This document shows, one piece after another, positions 23,942 to 32,107 of a stretch of 58,097 nt of DNA; positions within the stretch are counted from its first letter, which is position 1; each line of letters begins with the position of its first letter. The DNA comes from Bog-159 sp049511415. GTDB lineage: Bacteria > Acidobacteriota > Terriglobia > Bryobacterales > Bryobacteraceae. The notes under the pieces were generated by a model, which saw only the letters and a list, made by a program, of their open reading frames with translations, made no database searches and was not told where the DNA came from. The position numbers and the translations under genes were made by a program. Location: NCBI GenBank assembly GCA_049511415.1, contig JBEKYC010000045.1:1-58097 (forward strand), in the 5' to 3' direction.

Positions 23942-25639
23942 CTAGTTATTGGGCGGCTGCTGTTGCTGTGGAGATTGCTGGCCGAAGCTGCTGCCGCCGG
24001 TAGTCATTCCACCGGTGATTCCGAATGAGCCGGACTGGCCGGGCTGCTGCGCATTCATCCCCGGCGGCATGTTGCCCATCTGCTGCGCGGGGGTCCCAGG
24101 CGTACCGCCGCCGCGCTGGACGCCGGCCAGGCCGCGATCCTTGCTCTGATCGTAGACGAACTCCCACTCGTTATACTTCTTGCGTTCGTTGTAGATCATG
24201 ATGGCGGGGCCCTGGAATTCGCTGGCTACACCCGCGATGCCGCCGCCCATCTGCTGGCCGCCCATGCCGGGGAGTCCCTGCATGCCGCCGGGGCGCGGAG
24301 CGCCCAGCCCCAGGTCACTCATGCCGATGCCGGTATTGGTGGCGGGTCCCTGTCCCGATCCGACGCCACCTCCAGACCCAAAACCGCCCGATCCCGGAGC
24401 GGCAGGCTGCGGCTGGCTCGGATAAGGGGACTGTCCGCCGCCGTACACCGGTTGACCGCCGTATCCGGGCTGGCCCGGAAAACCGGGACGCCCCGGATAA
24501 CCGGGTTGTCCGGGCATACCGGGTTGACCCGGCATACCAGGCTGTACGGGTGATGCCGGCTGCGATCCCAAGGTGGGCGCGGCATATACGCCGCCGCCCG
24601 CCGACGGATCGGTGCTCTGCCCGGCGGTGGCGTTGGGCTGCTGAAAGCCACCCGGCTGATTGCCCATGGCAGGATTGTATTGTCCCGGGGCTGCGCCGGG
24701 TTGATAGGGAAACCGTCCGGGCGGGGCATTGGCAGCCGGCTGATTCGGGTTGGCGCCTGGCTGATTGGCGTTGGCCGCCTGATCCGCGTTGTCGCCATTG
24801 TTATTGTTACTGTTATTGCTGTCGCTATTGTTGTCGCTACTGGTATCGGTGTCGCTGTCGGCGTCCTGGTCCGGTTGCTGCTGGGCCGGCTGCTGCGCGA
24901 CTTCCTGCGTGACCACCGGCCGGTCGTCGCTGGCGCGCCGCCGCAGGGCGGGGTTGCTCTGCTGCTGGTTGGGATCGCTCGATCCGCCCAGGACGGGGCC
25001 TTCGCTGATGAAGGTGTTGGCGGCTTTCTGGTCCTGAGCCGGGCAGGGCTGGCCGCCGGATTGGCCCGGCTGTGCCGATTGACCCGGCTGGCCGAACTGC
25101 GTGGACTGGCCGAACTGCGAGGATTGACCAAACGAAGATTGGGACTGGCCGAACTGCGAAGACTGACCAAACGACGATTGGGACTGGCCGAATTGCGAGG
25201 ACTGACCGAACGACGATTGGCCAGATTGTGGCGCCTGGCCGGATTGTCCCGGCTGTCCCGACTGGCCTGGCTGGCAGTTGTTCTTCTGGATGATGGAGTC
25301 GGTGAGTACCCCGCCATTGATGTGGATCAGCCGCCATTTGTCCTTCCCCGTCATGGGGTCGATATAACGCTTGCGCAGGAAGCGCACGTTGTTGGTGTTT
25401 TCCAGTTCTTCGATGGTGGCCGGATAGCGGCTCATCTTACGCACAAAGAGCTGTATGGCGCGCTTATATTGCTCGCCGCGTTCGACGAGCAATTGTTCCT
25501 TGTCACGCTGCTTTTCAAAGGCGATACGCGGCACGGCGTTGTAGAGCGCGATGGCGATCATGGCCGCGATCAGGAACACCAGCAGCAAGGCGTAGCCGGA
25601 TTCCTGGCGCGGGGCGGTATGTGCGGGGCGGACGGTCAT
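23942..25639 (-). CDS. Pseudopilin-like protein with Gln/Ser/Gly repeats and collagen-like low-complexity tail
   Basis: 565 residues. The N-terminus resembles a type II secretion/type IV pilin: ESG followed by YALLLVFLIAAMIAIALYNA, then a basic helical stem (EKQRDKEQLLVERGEQYKRA). The globular start is FVRKMSRYPATIEELE and RYIDPMTGKDKWRLI, as in GspG-like pseudopilins. The conserved Glu at +5 is missing. From residue 122 the protein becomes low-complexity: three 13-residue units of SSFGQSSQFGQSQ type (about 142-180), a DS/N-rich acidic tract (about 258-283), and a Pro-Gly collagen-like tract (MPGQPGMPGQPGYPGRPGF, about 375). A short ordered island (GPAIMIYNERKKYNEWEFVY) precedes a Gln/Pro end. 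It is the last gene of the lolA-gspF-E-pilMNO cluster and overlaps the preceding gene by 4 bp. Confidence 0.75.
   Translation of the reverse strand: MTVRPAHTAPRQESGYALLLVFLIAAMIAIALYNAVPRIAFEKQRDKEQLLVERGEQYKRAIQLFVRKMSRYPATIEELENTNNVRFLRKRYIDPMTGKDKWRLIHINGGVLTDSIIQKNNCQPGQSGQPGQSGQAPQSGQSSFGQSSQFGQSQSSFGQSSQFGQSQSSFGQSSQFGQSTQFGQPGQSAQPGQSGGQPCPAQDQKAANTFISEGPVLGGSSDPNQQQSNPALRRRASDDRPVVTQEVAQQPAQQQPDQDADSDTDTSSDNNSDSNNSNNNNGDNADQAANANQPGANPNQPAANAPPGRFPYQPGAAPGQYNPAMGNQPGGFQQPNATAGQSTDPSAGGGVYAAPTLGSQPASPVQPGMPGQPGMPGQPGYPGRPGFPGQPGYGGQPVYGGGQSPYPSQPQPAAPGSGGFGSGGGVGSGQGPATNTGIGMSDLGLGAPRPGGMQGLPGMGGQQMGGGIAGVASEFQGPAIMIYNERKKYNEWEFVYDQSKDRGLAGVQRGGGTPGTPAQQMGNMPPGMNAQQPGQSGSFGITGGMTTGGSSFGQQSPQQQQPPNN
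25107..25240. repeat. Degenerate 39-bp tandem repeat inside the pseudopilin-like gene
   Basis: About three copies of a 39-bp unit. Each copy contains GACTGGCCGAACTGCGA and a GACCAAACGACGATTGG-type second half, seen on the plus strand. It encodes the 13-residue Gln/Ser/Phe/Gly units on the minus strand. Copies differ at a few positions, so it is old enough to have diverged but could still change length by slippage or recombination. Confidence 0.65.
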
Positions 25640-26343
25640 CCCGCGGCGCCTTCCTCTTGCAGGCGCAAGGTCTGCTCGTGTTTGAACTGGGTATCCTCCA
25701 TGACCACCGAGTTTACATTGATGCGCACCACCCGGTAACGGCCCTTCTTCACCAGGTCACCCTCGGCGCCCACCAGGATCTCGTCGCCATCCAGGAAAAA
25801 CGCACGTTTCGCCCGTCCGCTGGCGCTTGAGTAGCCATAATATTTGAGCGTGATCGGCGGCGGAGGTGGCGGCGTGGGAGGCTGCGGAGGCGGTGGCGGC
25901 AACTGCGGTCCGGCAGGTTGACGCTGCGCCACTAGAACCGTTGGTTCCTTTGGCAGGGCTTCGGGAGGCGCGGCCGAGAGTTGAAACAGGTTCCGGGCGC
26001 CTCCCTGCATCTCGACGGCCTGCACTTTCGCCAACAGATCGAGCCGCAGCGTGGGGTCGATGGTCATGGGATCGACCCGCTCCTCCGGACGCTTGGGCTT
26101 GAGGGACGGGCGAAACTCTTCGCCGGCATGCGACGCGGAGGTAGGGCGGCGCAGCGGGGAGGTCGCTTCGTACGCAGAGGGAATCGGCGCCGCGGCCGTG
26201 CCGTGCGCGGCAGGACGGTGGGGGACGCTGGGCGTGGACCCGGAAGGGCTGGAGAGCACGTTCGTATAAAGCGAATAGCCGCCCAGCACGGCCAGGGTGC
26301 CGGCCAGGAACAGCAGACGCTTGCGTTCCGGGGTCAGTTTCAT
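25636..26343 (-). CDS. PilP/GspC-like inner-membrane protein of pilus/secretion operon
   Basis: 235 residues. One N-terminal membrane helix (LLFLAGTLAVLGGYSLYTNV) is followed by a long Pro-rich periplasmic linker, including LPPPPPQPPTPPPPPPITLK. A small C-terminal beta domain (TLKYYGYSSASGRAKRAFFL, DEILVGAEGDLVKKGRYRVV) resembles the homology region of GspC and PilP. In those systems this domain touches the secretin in the outer membrane. The position directly after the PilO-like gene (4-bp overlap) agrees. No secretin gene is in the window, so the outer-membrane partner must be elsewhere or absent. Family assignment is by order and shape; sequence similarity alone is weak. Confidence 0.68.
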   Translation of the reverse strand: MKLTPERKRLLFLAGTLAVLGGYSLYTNVLSSPSGSTPSVPHRPAAHGTAAAPIPSAYEATSPLRRPTSASHAGEEFRPSLKPKRPEERVDPMTIDPTLRLDLLAKVQAVEMQGGARNLFQLSAAPPEALPKEPTVLVAQRQPAGPQLPPPPPQPPTPPPPPPITLKYYGYSSASGRAKRAFFLDGDEILVGAEGDLVKKGRYRVVRINVNSVVMEDTQFKHEQTLRLQEEGAAG

Positions 26344-26960
26344 ATGTGATTCCCAGATTCTTCCCGCACGAAGGTGTCCAGCTTAATACTGACGCTCAGC
26401 ACATCGCCGGCGTTGGTCTGTTGCGGCGCGGCCATCAGGCTTTCGATGATCAGAAAGCGCGGCGAGCGGTCCAGCAGATTGACGAACTTGGTGAGGCTGG
26501 CATAGCTGCCCTCATAGGCCGCTGTAATAGTCATTTGAAACAGAGTGTCGCTGCCCTCCACCGGGTCCAGATTATAGGATACCGGACGCGGTTGTATGCC
26601 GGAATCTTTAGCGAGGCGTTCGAGTTCCGCGGTGATGGTGGAGAAGGTGGTGCGCCGGTCGGTGGTGTACTCGGCCAGGAATCCGTCGCCTTCGTTGCGT
26701 GCCCGTTCGGCTTTGGAAACCAAGGCCCGAGTCTGTTTCAGCCGCGCCTGCATGGTGGTGAGCTGCTGTTGCAGATCGGCCTGCTGGCGCGCCAGATCCT
26801 CGGCCGAGCCGCCCCAAGGCTTGAAAACCATGGCCGCGGCAACCAGGTTCGCCAGGATCAGAAGGGCCAGCACCAACCGCACCAGGACCCGAGGGTCTTT
26901 CAGGTTCAGGTTGGAGCCGCCCTCGATCAGGCGCGCGGATACGCTAAAGCTTCTGGTCAT
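26340..26960 (-). CDS. pilO: PilO/GspM-like pilus assembly protein
   Basis: 206 residues. A cytoplasmic N-terminus (KDPRVLVRLVLALLILANLV leads into the single membrane helix) is followed by a heptad-rich coiled coil (LARQQADLQQQLTTMQARLK). The C-terminus is a ferredoxin-like periplasmic domain with TFSTITAELERLAKDSGIQP and the paired FQMTITAAYEGSYASLTKFV segment typical of PilO. PilO heterodimerises with PilN and forms the periplasmic alignment ring of type IV pili (GspM in type II secretion). The 5' end overlaps the pilN-like gene by 17 bp and the 3' end overlaps the pilP-like gene by 4 bp, so all are coupled. Confidence 0.8.
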   Translation of the reverse strand: MTRSFSVSARLIEGGSNLNLKDPRVLVRLVLALLILANLVAAAMVFKPWGGSAEDLARQQADLQQQLTTMQARLKQTRALVSKAERARNEGDGFLAEYTTDRRTTFSTITAELERLAKDSGIQPRPVSYNLDPVEGSDTLFQMTITAAYEGSYASLTKFVNLLDRSPRFLIIESLMAAPQQTNAGDVLSVSIKLDTFVREESGNHI

Positions 26961-27510
26961 AATTCACGCTCACGCGGCAGCGGTACAGTTTATCGGTTTG
27001 GGTCGGCGGCAGCAGGCTGTGCGAATAGACTTCTCCAAAATGCCGGTCATTCTCCAGATTCTTCAGCAAGTCGACCACCGGGCCGGGCGCCTCGGTGCCC
27101 ACGGTCATATCCAGGGAAATCTTGTTGGGTCCCACCACCGAGGGGCGAATCGTCATAATGCGCACGTTGTAGGGAACCACTTTTTCCAGGTCGGCGAAGA
27201 TCTTGGTCCAACTGATGCCTTTGCGATAGAGCAGCGCGTTCAAAAACAAGCTGCGTTCGAGCACCTCGGCGTTTTCAGGTTTGCGCAGGGTGGCGTCCAG
27301 GGCCGCCTGCTGCCCGGAAACCAGGCGCAATTGCGAGTCCAGATGCGCGATCTGCTTGCGGGTGTCCGCCACCTGGCCGCTCTCCACGTTATTGAGAGTC
27401 GTCAGAAGGATCAGCAGGGCGACCAGCACAACCGCGATCGCGCCGGAAGCCACCAGCATGGCGCGGTCGCGGCGGAAAGGCTGGCTGGCGAGATTGATGG
27501 CGATTTTCAT
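26944..27510 (-). CDS. pilN: PilN-like fimbrial assembly protein
   Basis: 188 residues starting MKIAINLASQPFRRDR. This matches the short cytoplasmic PilN tail (INLxxxPFR), which docks into a groove on PilM. One membrane helix (MLVASGAIAVVLVALLILLT), a coiled-coil stretch (ADTRKQIAHLDSQLRLVSGQ) and a periplasmic ferredoxin-like domain (GISWTKIFADLEKVVPYNVR) follow in the expected order. Function: inner-membrane alignment complex of a type IV pilus or related secretion machine, together with PilM and PilO. It starts 3 bp after the pilM-like gene and overlaps pilO by 17 bp. Confidence 0.83.
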   Translation of the reverse strand: MKIAINLASQPFRRDRAMLVASGAIAVVLVALLILLTTLNNVESGQVADTRKQIAHLDSQLRLVSGQQAALDATLRKPENAEVLERSLFLNALLYRKGISWTKIFADLEKVVPYNVRIMTIRPSVVGPNKISLDMTVGTEAPGPVVDLLKNLENDRHFGEVYSHSLLPPTQTDKLYRCRVSVNYDQKL

Positions 27511-27513
27511 AGA

Positions 27514-28407
27514 TCAGTTGTCGCGGCCGACGGACCTCAAATAGCCGAGCAGCCCGGCATTGGTTTCGTTGGGCGGGCCGAGCGGCGAACGCACCGGCTG
27601 CACCTCCACGCCCAGCTCGTTCTGGAACTGCTGGCGGGCCGTCTCCAGGAGGTTGCCAAAGCCGCACAGCAGCAGGCGCTGGGCTTTGGCGCCCAGGTTG
27701 TCTTCAATGTAGACGAATGTCGGGTACAAATCGGCGGCGATCTCGGCGATATCCAGGCCGGATATTTCCAGGCAGCGCACCAGTTTCAGCCGGCCCTGAT
27801 TGAGCACCATGACGGTCAGGGCGTGGCCGGTGACCTTAGCCGCCACCGTAATGCCCGGTTCGTCGATCAGGTTCAAAGTGGCCAGCGACGAGGTGGTGAC
27901 CAGGCCCGGGTTCATACCCGCGGCGCGGAAAGGCGCTTCATATCGGGAGACCACTTCCAGCGGCGCCACCACCACCACCACGTCGCATTTCTTGTTCTCC
28001 ACCGGCAGCACGCAATAGCTCATGGCCGCCGATTCGACATCGAACGGAATGCTCTTGCGCAGACGGAAGCGGACCAGGGAAAGCTGTTCTTTGGCATCCG
28101 AGGGAAAGTTGTCGAAATCCAGCACCGCGAGGCGCGTGCTGTAGTCGGGCAGAATGAGAGCTACGTCGCGCCGTTTGCGTCCGCCGTTGGGCGGGACGAG
28201 TTCCCGCACCGCGAACGACAACTCGTCGGGCATGATGACGTTGTCTTTCAGCGGCGAGATGGAAAGCACGCCGGGCTTCAGCGGGCGGAAGTCCAACTCG
28301 GTCTTGCCGCCCATGCGGGCTACCGCGACGCCGGCTTCCGACAGTTCGAACGCCAGCGCCGGCGGCGGCTCCTGGAGCAGGGCGGAGATGAAAGGAGGAA
28401 GCGTCAT
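27514..28407 (-). CDS. pilM: PilM-like actin-fold pilus assembly protein
   Basis: 297 residues without signal or membrane segments, so cytoplasmic. The order resembles PilM/ComA (FtsA-like actin fold): ALAFELSEAGVAVARM, RDVALILPDYSTRLAVLDFD, QLSLVRFRLRKSIPFDVESA, VVVVVAPLEVVSRYEAPFRA and LLLCGFGNLLE near the C-terminus. PilM binds the PilN tail and couples the inner-membrane ring to the motor ATPases. It is shorter than classic PilM (about 350) and its phosphate-binding loops are weak, so nucleotide binding is uncertain. It lies 9 bp downstream of gspE. Confidence 0.8.
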   Translation of the reverse strand: MTLPPFISALLQEPPPALAFELSEAGVAVARMGGKTELDFRPLKPGVLSISPLKDNVIMPDELSFAVRELVPPNGGRKRRDVALILPDYSTRLAVLDFDNFPSDAKEQLSLVRFRLRKSIPFDVESAAMSYCVLPVENKKCDVVVVVAPLEVVSRYEAPFRAAGMNPGLVTTSSLATLNLIDEPGITVAAKVTGHALTVMVLNQGRLKLVRCLEISGLDIAEIAADLYPTFVYIEDNLGAKAQRLLLCGFGNLLETARQQFQNELGVEVQPVRSPLGPPNETNAGLLGYLRSVGRDN

Positions 28408-28416
28408 GCGGATTGG

Positions 28417-30048
28417 CTACTCAATGAACGTCACCTTGTTGATTTCTTTCAACGTGCTGATGCCCTTGCGCACTTTATCGACGGCCGATTCGCGCAGGAA
28501 GGTCATGCCTTCATCCCGCGCCAGCCGCTTGATTTCGGAAGTCGGCCGCTTGTCGAGGATCAGTTCGCGGATCTTATCGCTCAGGTCCAGCAGTTCGTGG
28601 ATGGCCGTGCGCCCGCGGTAACCGGTGCCGCCGCATTCGAAGCATCCGGCGCCTTCCATCAGTTCGATATGCTCCCATTCGGCGGGATCCAGTCCGGATT
28701 CGATCAAAAGCGCGTGGCGCGCCGCGACGTTTTCAAACTGCATCGGGCGGCGGCAATAGTCGCAGATCACGCGCACCAGGCGCTGCGCCAGGATGCAGTT
28801 CAGAGCGGACACGAAGTTGTACGCCTCCACGCCCATGTTCAGGAATCGGCCCAGGACATCGAGGACGTTATTGGCGTGCACGGTGGTGAACACCAGGTGG
28901 CCGGTGAGCGCCGAGTTGATGGCGATCTGCGCGGTTTCCTGGTCGCGGATTTCGCCGACCATGATTTTGTCGGGATCGTGGCGCAGGATGGAACGCAAGC
29001 CGCGGGCGAAAGTCAGTCCCTTTTTCTCGTTGATGGGAATCTGGGTGATGCCCTTGAGCTGATACTCGACGGGATCTTCGATGGTGATGATTTTGTCTTC
29101 GTCGTTCTTGATTTCGCTGAGCGCGGCGTAGAGCGTGGTGGTCTTGCCGGAACCGGTAGGGCCGGTCACCAGCACCATGCCGTAGGGCTCCGAGATGTAA
29201 CGCCGGAATTTGACCAGATCGTTTTCGGCGAAGCCCACCACTTCGAGCGAGAGCTTGGCGAACTTCTCGCTCATGGATTCCTTGTCGAGCACGCGGAGCA
29301 CGGCGTCTTCGCCGTGGATCGTGGGCATGATGGAGACGCGGAAATCGATCAGGCGGCCCTTGTAGCGCACGCGGAAACGGCCGTCCTGCGGCACGCGGCG
29401 CTCGGCGATATCCAGCTCGCTCATGACCTTGATGCGCGAAAGGATGGTGGAATGCCAGTCCTTGGCTATGGGCGGCATGGCGTAGTGCAGCACGCCGTCA
29501 ATGCGGTACTTGATGGCCACTTCCTGATCGCGCGACTCGATGTGAATATCCGATGCGCGCCGCTCCAGGGCGTTGAAAATGGTGGTGTCGACCAGCTTGA
29601 TGACCGGCGCGATGTCGCTATCGACGGCGGTGAGCTTGTCGATGGAGAGCGTCTCGTCGGGGTTCTCTTCGTCGGCGACCACGTCCAGCGTGAAGCCTTC
29701 GGTGACCTCTTCGAGCACGCGCTGGGATTGTTCGGTCTTCTTCAGCAGGTCGGAAATCTGCGAGAGCGTGGCGACCTTGACGCGCAGCTTCTTGTTGAGC
29801 AGCAGCGCCAGTTCGTCGATCATGTTGAGGTTGCGGGGATCGGCGAGGGCGATATCCAGCGTGCCGTTTTGCGCGCGCAGGGGCACGAAATTGTAGCGGA
29901 ACATCAGGTCCACGGGGATGGACCGGAACAGGTCGTGGTCGATGGAACCTTCGCGCAAGTCCACGTACTCGCAGCGATAGCGCGCGGCGACGGCCTGGGC
30001 CTGCGCGGCCTCGGCGGCATTGTCGGTTCTGGGTCTATCGGGCGCCAT
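28417..30048 (-). CDS. gspE: GspE/PilB-type secretion ATPase
   Basis: 543 residues from ATG at 30048; the longer frame to 30096 reads through an intergenic repeat and is rejected. An MshEN-type N-terminal domain (about 15-115) precedes the motor. Motor motifs are Walker A GPTGSGKT (296-303), the Asp box (KIITIEDPVEYQL), Walker B region HDPDKIMVGEIRDQETA, and a His box (FTTVHANN). A tetracysteine zinc site is also present: CDYC plus CFECGGTGYRGR. This is the hexameric extension/secretion ATPase that powers pilin or pseudopilin assembly at the inner membrane. The zinc site favours PilB/GspE/MshE over retraction ATPases. A strong inverted repeat lies between it and gspF. Confidence 0.93.
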   Translation of the reverse strand: MAPDRPRTDNAAEAAQAQAVAARYRCEYVDLREGSIDHDLFRSIPVDLMFRYNFVPLRAQNGTLDIALADPRNLNMIDELALLLNKKLRVKVATLSQISDLLKKTEQSQRVLEEVTEGFTLDVVADEENPDETLSIDKLTAVDSDIAPVIKLVDTTIFNALERRASDIHIESRDQEVAIKYRIDGVLHYAMPPIAKDWHSTILSRIKVMSELDIAERRVPQDGRFRVRYKGRLIDFRVSIMPTIHGEDAVLRVLDKESMSEKFAKLSLEVVGFAENDLVKFRRYISEPYGMVLVTGPTGSGKTTTLYAALSEIKNDEDKIITIEDPVEYQLKGITQIPINEKKGLTFARGLRSILRHDPDKIMVGEIRDQETAQIAINSALTGHLVFTTVHANNVLDVLGRFLNMGVEAYNFVSALNCILAQRLVRVICDYCRRPMQFENVAARHALLIESGLDPAEWEHIELMEGAGCFECGGTGYRGRTAIHELLDLSDKIRELILDKRPTSEIKRLARDEGMTFLRESAVDKVRKGISTLKEINKVTFIE

Positions 30049-30057
30049 AAATGAATT

Positions 30058-30139
30058 GGCCACCGATGAACACGGATGAACACGGATAAAATCCACCGGA
30101 AGGCGTCTTATCTGTGTTTATCGGTGTGAATCGGTGGCC
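30058..30139. repeat. Imperfect 32-bp inverted repeat (dispersed 'gataaacacgg' family) between gspF and gspE
   Basis: Left arm 30058-30089 and right arm 30108-30139 match at 27 of 32 positions in inverted orientation around an 18-bp loop. Each arm is built from tandem GATGAACACG / GATAAACACA-type units and begins GGCCACCGAT. A related single arm occurs at 57384-57416. Such elements are dispersed in intergenic DNA of many bacteria. Here the element would form a long hairpin in the operon mRNA and could tune gspE relative to gspF. Confidence 0.7.
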
Positions 30140-30151
30140 CATATTTTCCTT

Positions 30152-31366
30152 TTATCGAATCGTGTCCGCCAACGAGAAAATCGGCAGATACAACGCGATC
30201 AATACAAATGCGACGAACGAACCCATGAAGATCATGATCACCGGCTCGATCATGGACAGAGCCGCGGCCATGCGGGTGTTCACATCTTCCTCGTAGAACT
30301 CGGCCACGCTGTTCAGCATGGTGGGCAGCGCGCCGGTGGACTCGCCCACTTCAATCATGTCGATGGAGAGCGGCGGAAAGATTCCGGTGGTTTTCAGGGA
30401 GCCGGAGAGCGTCTGTCCCTCGCGGACCATTTTACTGGCCTTATCCAACGACCGGCGCAGCAGTGGCGTGCCTAGCGAATCGGAGGCCGTCTCCAACCCC
30501 TGCACCAGTGGAATGCCGCCTGTGAGCAGGGTGCTGAGCACGCGCGAAAACTGGGCCACCTGATATTTCACCCAGATATCGCCCAGCAGCGGCACGCGCA
30601 GCTTCACGCCGTCGATGCGGGCGCGCGCGGATTCCTTGCGTCCCCAGAGACGGTACAGAATGACCAACCCCACCAAGCCGCCGATGAACAGGAGAATGTA
30701 GTTCCGGGCCGTGGTGCCGATGGCGATCAGGATCAAAGTTACGCGCGGCAGTTGCGCCTGCATGCTGGTGTAAAGGGCCGCGAAATTAGGCACCACGTAG
30801 GTGACCAGGAACACCATCAGGCAAATGGTGAGGAACACCAGCACCGACGGGTACATCAGCGAGACCAACACCTTTTTCCTCACCGCCAGAGACAGCTTCT
30901 GGTAGCCGATGAAGCGATCCACCACTTCCGCCAGGCTGCCGCTTTTTTCCCCCGCCATGACCGTGGTCACGTAAATTTTGGGGAAAATGCCTTGCATGCG
31001 AAAGGCTTCCGAGAGCAGCGTTCCGTTGCGCACCTCGTCGCGCACGGATTTCACGTAAGGCCCCAGCTTGGGATCGGTGAGCCGATCGGCCAGCAGGTCG
31101 AGGGCTTTCAGGATGGGCAGTCCGGCGCGGATCAGCGTTACGAATTGCTGGTTGAAGATCAGGAACTTCTCGATGTTGAGCTTCTTGCCTTTGGCAAACA
31201 AGCCACCGGAAATGTCCGACGCAAAGCCGGCCTTGGATTTGATCGAGTAGATCAGGAAGCCCTGCTGCGTGTACCGGTCGCGCAGCTCTTTTTCCGAGCC
31301 CGCGTGGGCCGTCTGCTGGTGGATCTCGCCGCGCGTGTCGGCGTACTTGAGGACGAACTCGGCCAT
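30152..31366 (-). CDS. gspF: GspF/PilC-type inner-membrane platform protein
   Basis: 404 residues. A cytoplasmic N-terminal region (FVLKYADTRGEIHQQTAHAG) is followed by two duplicated T2SSF domains. The first has LIFNQQFVTLIRAGLPILKALDLLA; the second has QFSRVLSTLLTGGIPLVQGLETA. Each is followed by membrane helices (LMYPSVLVFLTICLMVFLVT; MIEPVIMIFMGSFVAFVLIA). Both carry the family EKSG/GESTG turn (VMAGEKSGSL, IEVGESTGAL). It is the polytopic platform that the GspE motor acts on. Its start overlaps the stop of the lolA gene (TAATG), so the two are coupled. Confidence 0.92.
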   Translation of the reverse strand: MAEFVLKYADTRGEIHQQTAHAGSEKELRDRYTQQGFLIYSIKSKAGFASDISGGLFAKGKKLNIEKFLIFNQQFVTLIRAGLPILKALDLLADRLTDPKLGPYVKSVRDEVRNGTLLSEAFRMQGIFPKIYVTTVMAGEKSGSLAEVVDRFIGYQKLSLAVRKKVLVSLMYPSVLVFLTICLMVFLVTYVVPNFAALYTSMQAQLPRVTLILIAIGTTARNYILLFIGGLVGLVILYRLWGRKESARARIDGVKLRVPLLGDIWVKYQVAQFSRVLSTLLTGGIPLVQGLETASDSLGTPLLRRSLDKASKMVREGQTLSGSLKTTGIFPPLSIDMIEVGESTGALPTMLNSVAEFYEEDVNTRMAAALSMIEPVIMIFMGSFVAFVLIALYLPIFSLADTIR

Positions 31367-31998
31367 TATTGCGTGGTCTCCACCAGTTCCGCGCCCGGCG
31401 GCATGCGGAATTGGAACAGGTTGGCTTCGAGCGGCGGGTTCAGTTTCTCCTGATCGAAATCGAACTCCAGGATGGATTTGTCGTATCCGACGACCTTGAC
31501 ATGGCGGATTTCGGCATTGGAGTTCACGACGAATTCGACGCTGGTGTAGGGCAATTGGTCGGTCTTGGGCTCCGCCGTGACGTCCATGGCATCCCCGGCC
31601 GGGGCCGATTTGAGATTGCGGAACTCCTTATCGAAGTGTAATTTACCCAGCAGAAACGCAAGTGGAGCTCGCATATCTTCGCTCTCCTTGATTTTCATTT
31701 TTTCCACCTGGTGGTTGCTGGGGGTGTAGAGCCACAAGTACTTGCCGTCGGAGACGAACAGTTTGCCCATCGGCGACTTGTAGTCCCAACGCATGCGGCC
31801 GGGTTTGCGCAACTGGAGCGTGCCGCTTTCCGTCCGCTGAGGCTGACCCGGTCCGGTATATGCCTCACGGAAAAGGACTTGCAGGGTTTGGGCGTGATTA
31901 TAACGAGCTTCCACGGCTTTCAACAGGCCGCCCAGATCGGGACTGGCGGCGGATAGCGACACGGGGAGCAGGCACAACAGTAGCCGAATGGGGCTCAC
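31366..31998 (-). CDS. lolA: Outer-membrane lipoprotein carrier LolA
   Basis: 210 residues from GTG at 31998 with a signal peptide (LLLCLLPVSLSAASPDL). The LolA half-barrel pattern is present: QTLQVLFREAYTGPGQPQRT, GTLQLRKPGRMRWDYKSPMG, LFVSDGKYLWLYTPSNHQVE and a C-terminal EFVVNSNAEIRHVKVVGYDK. LolA ferries lipoproteins through the periplasm from LolCDE to the outer membrane. As the first gene of a pilus/secretion operon it may serve lipoproteins of that machine, or be coupled only by chance. No lolB or lolCDE is adjacent. No clear Shine-Dalgarno sequence precedes the GTG. Confidence 0.85.
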   Translation of the reverse strand: MSPIRLLLCLLPVSLSAASPDLGGLLKAVEARYNHAQTLQVLFREAYTGPGQPQRTESGTLQLRKPGRMRWDYKSPMGKLFVSDGKYLWLYTPSNHQVEKMKIKESEDMRAPLAFLLGKLHFDKEFRNLKSAPAGDAMDVTAEPKTDQLPYTSVEFVVNSNAEIRHVKVVGYDKSILEFDFDQEKLNPPLEANLFQFRMPPGAELVETTQ

Positions 31999-32107
31999 AA
32001 AAGTGTTGACGCTGGGGAGGGGGGAAATGTGGACTTGGATTTGAAGCCCGCCAACTGCTGGTTTTGACCCGGGTTCTCCCGTGGTCTAATCTGAATTGGG
32101 AGAATAT

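Noticed and set aside
26596..30054. 1152-residue plus-strand open frame across the pilO-pilN-pilM-gspE genes
   Set aside because: It lies exactly antisense to four genes with clear motifs, is His/Gln/Arg-rich without domain patterns, and is explained by high GC content and codon bias.
30049..30096. GspE start at 30096
   Set aside because: The extra residues are translated from the dispersed repeat in the intergenic region; ATG at 30048 gives the usual N-terminus.
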